This document shows, piece after piece, positions 21,553-33,300 of a stretch of 64,000 nt of DNA (position 1 is its first letter; each line of letters starts with the position of its first letter). The notes beneath the pieces are model-generated. The model saw only the letters and a list, made by a program, of their open reading frames with translations, had not been told where the DNA came from and did no database searches. Both the position numbers and the translations under genes were made by a program. Source of the stretch: Aulostomus chinensis (taxonomy: Eukaryota > Chordata > Actinopteri > Syngnathiformes > Aulostomidae); assembly GCA_037954235.1 (NCBI GenBank), contig JBBMOA010000001.1:175001-239000 (forward strand). The letters are read 5' to 3'.

Positions 21553-24500
21553 AGCAGACGGACGACTCGAGAATGAGAGAGGAAAGAGTAAACAAAGCAG
21601 ACTCTTTTGAGGTCTTCTCCTTGGTCCCTTCATTTTTTGAGAAGACACTGGACTCAACTGCTGTCCATGATTCTGGATTGTGTTGATATCGTTGTGAACG
21701 AGGATTTGGCCAGGTTTTGTAGGCGGGATCACTGGTGTGCGAACACACCTGACGCTGTGGAGAAAAGATGGCGAGCCACCCACACGAGAGAGAGAGTCAG
21801 AGTGGAAAATGGCGCTGCAAACCTCACCCACCCAGGTGACACTGACCCTGACGGTGGGATTGTGGTAGGACAGAACTGACAGGTTTCACAGAGACACCTT
21901 GAATTTCTTTTGGACTGATAACGGACTGAACGAAAAGACTGGTGATGAACGGGAGAGACTCTGATCATTGATTTGTGAGATTGAGTTGTAAATTGAAATA
22001 CTTTGGCACTGAGTTTTATTTTTATGACTTTGTTTTGTTCACGTTTCCTGATTGTGTGCCAAATCGGTGTTACATGAGTGGGTTGTTGAAAGGGAGTTCA
22101 AGCTTGGATAGAGCCGGTGAAACAACCCAACAGGAAGAGGGAACGTAGAACTAAAACTCATCAATAGGCTGAACCAAGATCAAATGAGAACCTAGACTGA
22201 GGAAACTCAAATAGACACCGTGAAGTAAACAAACAATCATAGAAATCCAGCCACCAAATTAAACCTCAACTCAAATAAGTCGGGTTAACTTCAAATAAGA
22301 CTCAAAAGAGGTCAATAACCTGATTCTCCTGAGGTCTGATTTCTGTCTGTTGGTTGGAGGGAGACTCCTTTATTGAATGTGTGTGGATGTAAAGGGTTTG
22401 GTACCACTAGTTTTTGTTTTTCTGACATTTTCTGTCAATAAAGAAGTCGGCAGTTTTATTCACTGACTAGTCTGTGGTCTGTTATTCTTACATTAGAATC
22501 AACCACTCACATGAGCCTAAAATCTCTGGTCCTCCTCCTGAAGTGAGACACATGGGAACTTTGACCCTCATCAACCATGCAGGGAGGAGTTCTCAGAGTT
22601 TGATTGTGCTGATGAATCATCAGAACTCTCCATCACGCCGTGACGAGGACATCTCAGTGTCAAATCTGTCATTTCCTGCTGCCAGTAGGTGGCGCTGTGG
22701 TCACTACTGACCTGTAGATGTGTTCAGACTGGGATGTTGATCAAACCTGGAAGTTTCAAACAGATCTGACAGGTGGAGAGGATTCAGAAGAGTTGAAGCT
22801 TCATTTTAGTTGGAGCCTGAAAATGAGGTGAGACTGAGGGCTCACAGGAGTTGCAGGTAGGTGCTGCCCCCTAGTGACCCAGTGGAGAACAACATGTAAT
22901 GACGTGAACGTTCTACATTTTTCCAGTTCTTGACTTCATTCATCCTCCAACTTCTTCAAGCTGGAAGAGAGTGAGATCATTTAAAGTAGAGAGTCAATAA
23001 TCAGCATCTCATCACTCATTTGTTCTCTGGTGGTGACCTCACGACTCTGCAGTGTGACATCACACATTTCGCTGATGTCATCCTCAAGTGTGTCACTCAG
23101 TTCATGCAGCCTTCATTGTTTTATTTTATTATTTCCTTTCACTTTGATCTTCACAAAGACAAAGTGCGTCTGATGGAGGCACCGCTGACAGAGTGGAATG
23201 TTTCCATGTTGCCATGACAACGTGAGGCCCCTCACCTCCTCTGTTCCTTCTGCCGGTCGGCGTCAGAAGAGCAAGATGGCTGCTTCTCCATCTGGGTGGA
23301 TGAGCAGCTCCTCCCATCTCAGGCAGACGCTCCCTGGCTGCATGTCAGCAGCTCCTCAAAGCTCCTTCTGGTTTCTTTGCTCTCCTGATGCTGCGCTGGT
23401 GGATTTGTCCACCTCTCATTCTCCAGGGTTCTCAGCCTCATGTTCTCCCCCTCCTGTTCCAGCTCCTCCAAGTTTCCAGTGGAAGTTTGGCTTTTGTTTG
23501 CTACTTTGTCTTTTCTCCTCTGTTGGTGCTTTGAATTCCTTTGTTGTTCTTTGTCTTTTCATCATTCAAGCCTCCTTTTGTTGAACGCTCCTCTCCCCCG
23601 TCTGTATTTGGGTCCTGTTCTCCTCCACTTTGGCCAAGAAGGCGGCCCAACAAGAGTCACCAGTGATGTCACAGCTCCTGGGTGCCCCGCCCCTTCATCT
23701 CGTGCAGGTCGTGTGATGTCACTGAATCCCACTCAGACCAAACCAGTCAGAGATCAGTGTGTTTGTGTCAGTGATGTCATCGCTGCTGACATCACAGCCC
23801 TCCATCCAGACACGCCAGACTGAGGTGGAGGAGGTGATGTTGGGGTTTTCAAGGTCTTCGTCATGAGTGGGAGGGGCTGAGCTGGTGAATGATCAGCTGA
23901 CCAGGTCTGGGCTCAGTTCAGATGTTGAGCCACTGCTGACTGCCGTTTGCCTGAGGAAGACCCAACGTTCCCCTCAAGAAATGGAGGGCAGTTTTTAGTG
24001 CAGCGTTCATTCTGGTTGGAGTTTTCCTTTCCTTTGCCCTGCACCTCTCTGGTGGGGAGGTGCTCCCTGTTGACAAGGACTCAGTGGAGAAGACTGGACC
24101 AGGACCTTCACTGGTTCAAGGAGCACCGAGGCAAAGGGAGGCCCAGACCAGCAGCCAGGGTGACCAGTTTGAAAAGCTGCTCCTCTTCCATGCTGACTTG
24201 TTGGTGTCTCCTCTTTTATTCCTGAGTGATTTTAATCTCAGCTCTCTGAACCTGAATGGAGCAGAACCAGGAAATCATTGCAGGAAATCATGGAGGAGAA
24301 ATGAATGAATGAGACTTCCAGTCAAACTGAGACAAACGTCCAGGTTTGGTCATCAAAGATATCTGACATTCATCAGTAGACTGACAAAGATGCTCATTAT
24401 TATTGCAGCAGATGAAACTAGAGAATAAAGAGGGTCTCACTTTGGAAAAAAATATTGCAGTATATTTTTGTTTTATCAGAGAGGCTTTAATGTCTGTCTT

Positions 24501-24584
24501 TGATGTCTAAACTCTGACTCTGATGTCATTGGTGGTGACTGAATTCTACCCCCTGACAGACTGAAAGCTCATATTGGCGATGCA
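21553..24584. other. Non-coding stretch
   Basis: No gene recognised in 3 kb. Holds a possible LTR-like segment (22084-22492) and one copy of a short repeated phrase (22860-22930, gtgctgccccctagtgaccc) that recurs at 24588-24660. ORFs up to 128 residues show no domain. Confidence 0.5.
22084..22492 (+). mobile_element. Possible solo LTR
   Basis: Begins TGTTGAAAGG and ends TTCTTACA (TG...CA ends). It contains a polyadenylation-type AATAAA at 22440 followed 50 bp later by the terminus, as expected of R-U5. The flanking five bases (tgggt and ttaga) do not match, so no target duplication supports it. Confidence 0.22.
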
Positions 24585-25012
24585 GGTAGGTGCTGCCCCC
24601 TAGTGACCCAATGGAGAACGACATGTAATGACATGAAGATTCTACATTTTTCCACTTGTGAGATAAAAATACCTCACAGCAAGAAGGTTCCAGGTTCCAG
24701 TCCCGGCTGGAGCACAGGATCTTTCTGTGTGGAGTCTCCATGTTCTCCTGTTCCTGCGTGGGTTCTCTCTGGTTCTCCAGCTTCCTCCCACAGTCCAAAG
24801 ACATCAAGAGGGGACGAGGCTGATTGATACTCTAAATTGACTGTAGGTGTGACTGTGAGAGTGAATGGTTGTCTGTCTCTATGTGTTGGTCCTGTGATGG
24901 ACTGGTGACCTGTCCAGGGTGAACCCTGCCTCTCACCTGTAGATGCTGGGATAGGCTCCACCCCCCATGACCCTTAACAGGAATAAGAGGAAGACAATGG
25001 ATGGATGGATGT
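24585..25012 (+). mobile_element. Teleost interspersed repeat with (GGAT)n tail
   Basis: Shows the familiar order of phrases: cctcacagcaagaaggttcc, ctgtgtggagtctccatgtt, cttcctcccacagtccaaag, gtctgtctctatgtgttggt, gactggtgacctgtccaggg, gggataggctccacccccca, then ggaataagaggaagacaatg and three GGAT. A minus-strand copy is at 56762-57135 and fragments lie at 19571, 20505, 38790 and 53590. The class (SINE-like or RTE-mobilised) is my inference. Confidence 0.75.
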
Positions 25013-25251
25013 TGGAAACTACTGCAATACAGTATATAAATATTCTAGTTCCATACATGGGAACCTGGTTCTTCTGCTCTTTAACATCCTCCAATAGGAA
25101 TGGACCGTCTATGACAAAGTATCAATAAATCTATCAAGGAGGAAGAAGAATTCTGATCAAAGAACTGAAGTCAATCTGGAGATCAGTTGATCTCTGGAAG
25201 GAGGAGGAGGAGGCATCCCGTGCTTTTATCTCTCTGTTCATGTTTCCTGCT

Positions 25252-25252
<1 letters not shown>

Positions 25253-25327
<75 letters not shown>
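25253..25327 (+). repeat. (GT)n microsatellite
   Basis: Uninterrupted GT run of about 37 units. Confidence 0.98.
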
Positions 25328-25330
<3 letters not shown>

Positions 25331-25679
25331 AGCTGCAGCAGTCAGTTCAGGTTCCTTCAGTGTGACTGAGGGAGGTTTCTGTCCGATGGTTTCTCCCAGT
25401 GTGAACACAGCCTGACTGCTGATGCTGTGCCGACTCTGACAGTGGTTCAGTTTTTCTCAGTGGCTTTGTTGCTGCTCTCAGATCAGAATGAAAGTTCTCT
25501 CAACTCTGAGTTCAGCCTCCACAACATGGAGTCACTTGTTTCTCCTTCCTTTGATCAAATAGCGAACGCTTTTGGACGAGGAGGGAGGAAACCACGGCGT
25601 TTCACTGCTTTACATTTAGAATCTCACGCCAAGCCGGAGAAGCAGGTCCTGAATCAGTCACGTGGTCACTGCCGGCTGA

Positions 25680-25842
25680 AGAGGCTTCGGACGTCACCTT
25701 ATACGTCATCAATACGCGCTTCACAAAACGAGAAGAAGAAGCGGGAAGCTTTGAACACAACAAGGAAAGAAGGAGAAGTCCGTGAACCCCCGGCCTCGGT
25801 CTTTGTCTCCTGAAGGCTGAGTGGCGCCGGTAGAACCTCAAC
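25680..25842 (+). promoter_or_regulatory. Putative promoter/5' UTR of zinc-finger copy 1
   Basis: Immediately upstream of the start codon at 25843. Contains two CRE-like half sites (acgtcacc at 25691, acgtcatc at 25704), raised CpG content and a purine-rich 5' leader. No clear TATA box. Confidence 0.4.
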
Positions 25843-26107
25843 ATGTGCGCCGCGCAGCTGCTGCGGGTGTCGGTCCAGGAGCGGATCCTCGCCGCCGCTG
25901 AAGACTTCCTGCTGCAGCTGGGAGAAGGAGACTCAGCGGCTGGAGTCCCGGTGCTGAGAGCGCTGCTCACCGAGCGGCTGGCGGCGGCCGCGGAGCAGAT
26001 CGTGGCTCTGCTGGAGGAAACCGTGGCGGAGTACGAGCGGGAGAACCGCCGGCAGAGGTTGCTGCTCGATGCCGTGGTGAAGCCCCGAGTCAGGCTGGAC
26101 AGAGCAG
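25843..26107 (+). CDS. Zinc-finger copy 1, exon 1
   Basis: 88 codons plus one base. Start chosen because an in-frame TAG lies 12 bases upstream and A occupies position -3. It encodes a helix-rich segment (SVQERILAAAEDFLLQLGEG, LTERLAAAAEQIVALLEETV) ending in a GTGAGT donor. This N-terminal module precedes acidic linkers and C2H2 fingers in many percomorph proteins. GC-rich compared with its surroundings. Confidence 0.8.
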
Positions 26108-26679
26108 GTGAGTCCCCGCAGGGACCTGCTGCATTGTTCCCAACATAAAGGGAGGTTTTAGTAGCTCAGAAACAAAGTCCAGGAATTCTAGCTGGAGCTT
26201 CATCAGACCAAGTGGTCCAGACCAGCTGGAAAAACCCCTGAGACAAAGTCAAAGAGCAGGCAGCACAATGTTGGTGGGACTCAGGCAGCACACACACACA
26301 CACACACTCACCTCAGCAGTCTCTCTGTCTCCTGCAGCAAGTCACATGATATCCAAATGAGTCCCGTCAGAATTCTCTAAAGTTACAGCAGCTTCAGTGG
26401 ACAAACTACAAAGGTAGAACTCCTGCAGACACCAGTGAAGCTCTGTTGATCATTTTAATGCAGTTTCAGTCCAGATCCAGAGACCAGATCCAACTTTGCT
26501 CAGCTCCAACCCAGACTGTCACTGTCAGGATTGTTGTGTCAGAAAGAGGTGGAGGAGAGGAATCAGTGATGGAGACTCAGGGATCGATGGAGAACCTCTT
26601 GATTCACAGCAGCCCTGCTAACAACACAGTCAGAGATGTCTTCCAACGAGACAGAACACAGCTTTATACTGAAGACAGG

Positions 26680-26682
<3 letters not shown>

Positions 26683-26763
<81 letters not shown>
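26683..26763 (+). repeat. (GT)n microsatellite in zinc-finger intron
   Basis: About 40 GT units in the copy 1 intron. The paralogous intron has a shorter (CA)n at 63431-63464 on the complementary strand, in the same context (cagtataaagctgtgttctg). Confidence 0.97.
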
Positions 26764-26766
<3 letters not shown>

Positions 26767-27651
26767 GCTTGATGATCTACCAGGAAGGGATGGTCATTCC
26801 CAGATTGTTCTTATCTTGGATCCTGGCTGACTTGGCTGTTTGGGTGTGCAGGGACGTGCTGGGCCCCTAATTCAGTCCAGGAAGTTCAACTCCTGAGGCC
26901 CTCAGCCGCGCGCCAGCGAGAGCATTTTAGGAGACTTGAGGTGTGAATCACTGTCAGTGGTCAATGTTAAGAACACTCCCATTGACAGGCATCAAAAGCA
27001 TGTTACCATTGAACTGAACCAAGACAAGATCAAGCTGAGGGGACATTCACACTGTGTTGCTAACTCCTGCTAACTGAGTCGTGTGTGACAGGCTGGCCCA
27101 GCATGCTGTGCATGTTGGTGTCCTTGTGTCGTTCTTCTGGAGGCTGCTACGGTGCTACCTTGTTAAAAGATGATCCTGTAGACTGGAAATTATATCAGCC
27201 CATTAAAAACAACCTTTTTTTCTCCACTGCCCGGTTGGCCTGGGCTGGACCGGCCATTAGGGAATCATTCCACTTCTCCCAGTGGCCAGCACCTCCCTGG
27301 CTGTGAGTGTAGGTGGACTGACATGTTTAGCATCGGTACAGGTTCCCTCTGGTTCTAGGGACTGAACTCTCATTCTCCTACAGGGTCTCATTCTAGAAAT
27401 GAACATTCTGACTAGCAGATGTGATCATGAATGGACCAAAACCATTCAGCAGAGGGGACCTATGACCTTTGACCTGGGTGACACAACGTTGATCCAAGCA
27501 TCTGAAGCCAGTGTTTCTGTTCCCAGTTTGCTGACTGGTCGTCAGTAGCAGGACGTCTCTTTTCATTGAGTTGAGTTCTGTTTCTGTCTGTTGCTCCGCT
27601 GTTTCAGAGTCAAATGAAGAGATTTCTGATGTTGCTGTTTGTGTCCTGCAG

Positions 27652-28115
27652 ATGTGGAGCAGCTGCTGGTGATTAAAGAAGAGGTTCCCCCTGAGCTGCA
27701 GGACCCAGAGCCCCCCCACATTAAAGAGGAGTGGGAGGAGCTCAGGATCAGTGAGGAGGGAGGGCAGCTTCAAGGGCAGGAGGAGGCTGATATCACCACG
27801 TTCCCCTTCACTCTGGTCCCTGTGAAGAGTGAAGGGGACGAAGAGAAACCTCAGTTCCCACAGCTTCACCAGAGTCTAACTGAGGAGAACTTGAAAGAAG
27901 AGTCTCTGAGCAGCAGCCCAGTTCATCCTCTGAAAACAGAAGCTGATGGAGAAGAGAGTGGAGAACCAGAACCAGAACCAGCCAGCAAGGTAGATCCAGA
28001 TGCACTTGTACAACCCCAGACTGAAGACCAGATGTCAGACTCTTCTGAAGCTGAGCCTGAAGTCAGTGAGGATGAGTGTCCCTTTAGGTGCTCAACATGC
28101 AGTAAAGGTTTTTGA
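27652..28115 (+). CDS. Zinc-finger copy 1, exon 2 up to first stop
   Basis: Begins after GTGTCCTGCAG and encodes VEQLLVIKEEVPPELQDPEP, then a Glu/Ser-rich acidic linker (KTEADGEESGEPEPEPASK), then the first half of finger 1 (FRCSTCSKGF) before TGA at 28113. The open frame resumes directly after the stop, which argues for one recent nonsense change. Confidence 0.75.
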
Positions 28116-28986
28116 AACAGAAGGCGTTTGGATGTACACATGAGAACACACACTGGGGAGAAACTGTTCCCATGCTCAGTTTGTGGAGGAAGGTTTTCAG
28201 AAGAGGGATATCTGAAAAGACACAGGAGAACATACACAGGGGAGAAACCATTCCCCTGCTCAGTTTGTGGCACAAGATTTTCAGAAAAGGGGCATCTGAA
28301 AAGACACATGAGAACGCACACTGGGGAGAAACCATTCCCATGCTCAGTTTGTGGCACAAGATTCTCAGTTAAGGAACATCTAGAATCACACATGAGAATG
28401 CACACAGGGGAAAAAACATATCCCTGCTCAGTTTGTGGCACAAGATTTTCAGAAAGGGGGCATCTGAAAAGACACATGAGAACACACACTGGGGAGAAAC
28501 CATATCCCTGTTCAGTTTGTGGCAAAAGATTCTCAGTTAAGGGAGATCTGAAAACACACATGAGAACACACACTGGGGAGAAACCATTTCCCTGCTCAGT
28601 TTGTGGCGGAAGGTTTTCAGAAAAGGGATATCTGAATAGACACATGAGAACACACACTGGGGAGAAACCATTTCCCTGCTCTATTTGTGGCATAAGATTT
28701 TCAGAAAAGGGGCATCTGAAAAGACACATGAGAACTCACACTGGGGAGAAACCATATCCCTGCTCACTTTGTGGCAAAAGATTCTCAGTTCAGGGAGATC
28801 TGAAAACACATTAGAACTCATACTGGGGAGAAACCATTTCCCTGCTCAGTTTGTGGTAAAAGATTCTCAGAAAAGGGACATCTGAAAAGACACATGAGAA
28901 CGCACACTGGGAAGAAACCACCTTTGCAAGACGTGGCTTTGAAGCGTGACAAGAGTGGGAGACGCAGGTTGACGGCCAAAAAATGA

Positions 28987-29316
28987 ATTTATTTCATGAA
29001 AAAACACAACGATGAACCAAAATTGAACTCAGACAACAATGTGATGTGATTGTCAGTAGAGTCAGTGGTGTGGGTTCATGTGTGCATGTGTGTAAGGGAG
29101 GTGGAAAGAAGAGATGTTGTCTGCTGAAAATCAAAGTGACAATGGATGAGGAGGAAGAGAGGCTCCTGGCCAGCAAGGCGGGTTCTGTATGTAGAGAGCA
29201 CTGGGCCCAGGAGCTTCAACTAGGAGGAACGAACAGCCCCCCACCCTCCAGATACCTGCTGCAACACAAGGAACAGCATGAAAGGCACCAGCCACGGGAC
29301 CTTTATACCCCCCCCC

Positions 29317-29350
<34 letters not shown>

Positions 29351-29590
29351 CAAGAAAGGGGTCCAGAAGCAAGTCACGGCACCAAAGTACCTGAAATGCA
29401 TTTTTTTTAAAAGCCGAAATGATAATGAACCAAACCCCCTCAAACCATGTACATCACCCATTGTTCTGTACAGATGAGGTAAACCTATCAGGAGGTGAAC
29501 CAGTGGCTGCTCTGGTGGTCCAGCATCTCTTGTCCCAAGGTACCGCATTGACCAGTGCACCCAGAAAGCAATGATGTAGGAGGCTAGGAA
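28987..29590. other. Non-coding stretch with short (CA)n
   Basis: No gene recognised. C10-(CA)n tract at 29311-29346. Confidence 0.5.
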
Positions 29591-29781
29591 AAGACAAGAG
29601 GAGAACCAGAGAGAGGAAAACAGTTCACTATCAATTTCCACACTGAAGGAACTCTGGACAACGCGTCCACCACCACTTTGTTGGTCCCCTTCACACAGGA
29701 ACTATCCAGTGTGACTGCAGGAACAGAGACAAAGAGAGGAGAAAACTCAGCAGGACAGAGACAGGATGAAGCTGAAATCAT
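29590..29781 (-). mobile_element. Possible Ty3/gypsy pol fragment
   Basis: The minus-strand ORF contains VKGTNKVVVDALSRVP, resembling the NVVADALSR motif at the end of the RNase H region of gypsy-type retroelements. Only this short motif supports it. Confidence 0.3.
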
Positions 29782-30224
29782 GGAGCCACCATTGGACAGG
29801 AGGGTGTGAGGTCTGATCTGATTTCTCTGAGGTCACCATCAAAGATCCACTTGGCACCAAGTACTGATCTTTATATTGATGTATTGATCCTGATCAAACA
29901 CTGAATTGTCTTTGAGATGTGTGAAAATAAATGAATGGGCGGAGTCTCTGATATCATTGATGTCATCCAGCTGATGGAGAAATATGTGACATCAGCTGGA
30001 GCCTCCGGTGAAGTACCTTTAGTAGTAGTACACATGCAGTATACGCTCAGTACCGGCTCCTACACAGACACAGCGAGCGCTGCTTTAACAAATACATGGT
30101 TCCTATGTGAGGGATTGCTTGGATTTCCGGTGTATCAGGACCAGGACTGAAGTTGGTCCCTGACCGTCCTGGAGGGGCGGCTGTAACACAGGATGAGTTT
30201 TCACAGTGAAGGTCTTCTTCTTCT

Positions 30225-30420
30225 ACAGCTGAATTAAAGTGTAAACAGTCGTCTACACACCTTTAAATGTCCTTATAAACTTGTCTTTTCATAAACTTTC
30301 TGTCCTCTTTTAAAGTTGTCAGTGCTTTTGTTTCCATGTAGAGGCTCTACTTGATCACCACCCTTGTGTTTGACTGTTTGGAGTGGATGTTGTCTACAGA
30401 CATCTTTCTACTTTAAATAG
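30225..30420 (+). repeat. Interspersed repeat, inverted partner at 60080-60270
   Basis: The phrases aagttgtcagtgcttttgtt, tccatgtagaggctctact and ttggagtggatgttgtc recur on the other strand at 60080-60270. Unknown family. Confidence 0.6.
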
Positions 30421-31140
30421 ATGAAAGAGTTGTTTTTCCATCTCATGTTGTTCCTGCAATGATTGAAGGCAACAAACAACAACACATTATTTGCCATTTT
30501 TCATGTTATTTTGAACTTTTCAATTTTTATCTCAGTTATGGATAAAAATCCTTCTTCTTCCTCTTCTGTGTTTTACGGCAGTGGTTCTCTGAGTTTGAAA
30601 CTCCACATTAGAACTGCAGCAATCAATCAGTCAATCAATCAATCAATCAATCAATGGATTTGGATGGACTTTGCATTTGTTTTGTCTTCTCTTTTTTTCG
30701 TTGTACTTGTGGTCATCATTGTCTCCAATCAGAAAATCTGAGGCTGGGATGTCTTGATGACGCTTGAAGAAAGGAAGCAGGTCTCAGAGGAGTGTGGACA
30801 GTGCAGTCCTCAGCTTTCTAGTTCCTGGTCTCCAGCCCTTCTCTCTTGTTGAGCAGCCAGCGTCTCAGAGCCTTGTCCAAGACCTGCAGCCAAACTGCAC
30901 CGTCTGCACCACATTCACCTTTAAAAACTGAGTGGATGTCATCAGGGAGGGAAAATGCTGGAGTTCCTTGTCCTTTGCTTGGATTTGTTTGATTTTTTTA
31001 TTGAGTTTGACTCGCTGGAAGAAGACTTGTTGATCCAGGAATGAAGCTGGATTCTTCTGTGCAGAGCATTCATTGAGTTGAAGTGTGGCTGTACATTCAA
31101 TGATCAGTGTTATGGTTTCCTTTCCTGTGTTAAGTTGTTG

Positions 31141-31142
<2 letters not shown>
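30421..31142. other. Non-coding stretch
   Basis: No gene seen. A short (AATC)n tract (about eight units) lies at 30622-30656. Confidence 0.5.

Positions 31143-31207
<65 letters not shown>
31143..31207 (+). repeat. (CA)n microsatellite
   Basis: Uninterrupted CA run of about 32 units. Confidence 0.97.
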
Positions 31208-31210
<3 letters not shown>

Positions 31211-31518
31211 TGTGTCTGAACACTGAAGCTGAGGAGAGAGACTAATGTGCACCATCTTTTGGGGTTTCTATCTCTTTCCACACACAAATGCAGGCTGGCT
31301 CCTGAGTGGTTTACAGCTTTTATGAAGGTGTGTGCTTTGTTGCCATGGAGACCAGAGCTTCAACAGGGGGATGAGTTCTTGAAAGCAGAGTTGGAGTTTG
31401 TTTGTGGACTGAACAGTAAACTCCTTTCTTTTGTGGGACGTTTGAATAAAACATTGAAATGAAAATCACTCTCCTTATCGTTTTTGATGCTGCAGTTTTT
31501 ATGTTTCTGTAGACGTTT

Positions 31519-31546
31519 GGATTCAAGGATTCAAGGATTCAAGGAT
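31519..31546 (+). repeat. 9-bp tandem repeat
   Basis: Three copies of ggattcaa with spacer a/g, followed by ggatcttgattg. Confidence 0.7.
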
Positions 31547-31682
31547 CTTGATTGTCAAACCACACATTTCCATGTTGGTGGTACGAAAATTGAACTCTGG
31601 TCCTGGGGTAGCAAGAGATAGCATAATAAAGAGTGGAGAACAGAAATAAGGATTTACAGACAGAAAAGATATTTAAAGAAGG

Positions 31683-31711
31683 ATTTTTATATATATATAT
31701 ATCCATCCATC

Positions 31712-31759
<48 letters not shown>

Positions 31760-31815
31760 TATATGATGATTCAATATATGTTGAATTTTATATATATATA
31801 TATAAAATTATATAT
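31683..31815. repeat. (TA)n tracts with (ATCC)n
   Basis: Three alternating TA runs separated by ccatccatccatt, a short GT run and a small unique segment. The last part (ttttatatatatatata, taaaattatatatata) is also self-complementary. Confidence 0.9.
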
Positions 31816-32033
31816 ATATAATTCAACACAGTTCAAGTGTTTCTAATGAAGCTGAATGTTCTCCTCTACTTTCCTCAGTTGGGTTTCTTTCATGTCCTCC
31901 TGAGATCAAAGAGAGAATTCTAGGTACAAATAAATACACTATCAAAGCCCCCTGATGACATCATCATCAATTCTGACTTTGATCTGGAGGCTCTTGCTTC
32001 AAATAAAATCCGTTGTTCCAGGCAAAAATCTGC

Positions 32034-32133
32034 ATACAAACACAAAAACAAACACACACACATACACACACACAAACACACACGCGCACACATACACACA
32101 CACAAACACACACACACACACACACACACACTC
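32034..32133 (+). repeat. Interrupted (CA)n microsatellite
   Basis: CA run with CATA, CAAA and CGCG interruptions. Confidence 0.92.
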
Positions 32134-32350
32134 CCATTCACACTCACATTCATACCTACGGTCAATTTAGAGAATCCAATCAGCCTAGTCCAATCCAAGA
32201 CTCCCAGTCACTAACCCATACTGTCATCACTTAAACACCACTGGAGTATTGACAGAGATTCCACATGTTGGTCAACCAGAGAAGCTCCAACTGGTGAAGG
32301 TCATTCAACCCTGCATGAAGGTCAACCTCCATCATCTGCTGCTCATTAGC

Positions 32351-32423
32351 AGGGACTTAGCTCCAATGGTAGAGTGCTAGCTTAGCATGTGAGAGGTAGA
32401 GGGATCCATGCCCTCATTCTCCA
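32351..32423 (+). tRNA. tRNA-Ala(AGC)-like, likely pseudogene
   Basis: Reads GGGACTTAGCTCCAATGGTA and later ctagcttagcatgtgag, giving an AGC anticodon. The acceptor stem has mismatches at pairs 1 and 6, so it is less sound than the homologue at 55993. Confidence 0.75.
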
Positions 32424-32817
32424 GAATACTTTAGCTTGTTCTGTTGATCAGAGGAGCTGCTGGGTGATGAATGCTGATGTTTGTCCACTGGTGTGATAAA
32501 GTGTCCCCTGTTACTGAGATGAGGATGAACACCTGCTCAGGTCAAAGCTGCAATCAAACCAGGGACTCTGAACCACACACAGTGAAGGAGTTTGTCCTGC
32601 AGGTTGATGGACACTTATTAAGTTCTATCTTTGATCAAATATAAGAAATGTAATATAATTCAACATTGATTGCATTTCCCTCCTTTCTTTGGTGCCCTCA
32701 GTCTTTCTGAGAACTGTAGGAGGAACTGCTCTCTGTTCTGTGTTTGTTCTGCTCAGTGGAGGAAGGAACGAAGGACTGGAGCTCTAAGTTTTCCAGTTCC
32801 TACATCAGTGAATGGAC

Positions 32818-33300
32818 TTTCTGTGCTGCAAGGAACCAAAGCTACTAAGGAGGATTACAGAGTTTGGGAGTCAGTGACTTAATAGAGTCTAACAAAGGGT
32901 TGAACCTGAATGAGACAGTCACCCTTCAACATGGGGCCATGGCAGAGTGAACCAAGAACACTACAATGGGGGTGAGAGTGGAGCCATGATGGACTCACAG
33001 TTCATCACCTCCACCATCATGTGGACCACCTGATCACCTCTCCCTCAACCTCTAAATAACTCATTCCCTGACCGGGAATCGAACCTGGGCCACATCGGTG
33101 AGAGCGCTGAATCCTAGCCACTAGACCATCAGGGACCACACTGAGCTCTCCAACAACAGAGACTATAGACAATGACTCAAGAACACAGGACTCTGTGGTC
33201 TCAGCTTGAGATGCAGAGACACCTCAGCCCCCTAAAGACAGTCCACCCCCAGGATCCTGCCCCCTCTGCTCCAACTCAGCCCTCCATTCATAACTGACTT
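32818..33300 (-). repeat. tRNA-Glu duplication block, partial copy
   Basis: Same order as 53705-54195 (direct) and 38300-38785 (inverted): ctactaaggaggattacaga, the tRNA-Glu-like sequence, ctctccaacaacagagacta, ggatcctgccccctctgctc. Confidence 0.9.
33065..33135 (-). tRNA. tRNA-Glu(CTC)-like, likely pseudogene
   Basis: Minus strand: TCCCTGATGGTCTAGTGGCT. The anticodon loop CTCTCAC gives CTC. One mismatch in the anticodon stem and one in the T-stem (CCAGG/CCCGG). Acceptor stem intact. The intact copy at 38473 reads TTC, so the anticodon itself has changed to another Glu anticodon. Confidence 0.75.

Larger units (their letters stand above)
25843..28986 (+). pseudogene. C2H2 zinc-finger gene, copy 1, disrupted
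   Basis: Two-exon gene of the large teleost C2H2 family, presumably a nuclear DNA-binding regulator. Exon 1 (25843-26107) encodes an alpha-helical, coiled-coil-like N terminus; exon 2 (27652-28986) encodes an acidic linker and about ten fingers of the type CSVCGKRFSVKGDLKTHMRT joined by HTGEKP linkers. The phase-1 junction (AGAGCAG/gtgagt, ctgcag/ATGTGG) reads RADVEQLLVIKEE. Three defects: an in-frame TGA at 28113 in finger 1 (AGA in the paralogue), a finger ending in Tyr instead of His (HRRTY), and a 2-nt deletion giving TAG at 28812. Compared with the minus-strand paralogue at 61.2-64 kb it lacks about 75 linker residues before the fingers. If translated it would stop after the linker with no complete finger. 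Confidence 0.85.
31860..32612 (+). repeat. tRNA-Ala duplication block, copy 1
   Basis: Contains tcctgagatcaaagagagaa, a (CA)n tract and a tRNA-Ala-like sequence, then gatgaatgctgatgtttgtc. The same order appears inverted at 52800-53470 and, interrupted by an insertion, at 55855-58080. Confidence 0.85.

Noticed and set aside
25230..25560. Immunoglobulin-like gene segment
   Set aside because: Some phrases looked like fish Ig sequence, but there is no V-domain cysteine pair, no recombination signal and no J segment.
26446..26870. Cys-Val repeat ORFs (also at 25187, 29131, 30865, 37606, 39056, 54755, 57289, 58386)
   Set aside because: Simple translation of (GT)n/(CA)n tracts.
27923..28729. Long minus-strand ORF (268 residues) opposite zinc-finger copy 1, and plus-strand ORFs opposite copy 2
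   Set aside because: Antisense shadow of the repetitive finger codons; the plus-strand reading matches C2H2 fingers with proper linkers.
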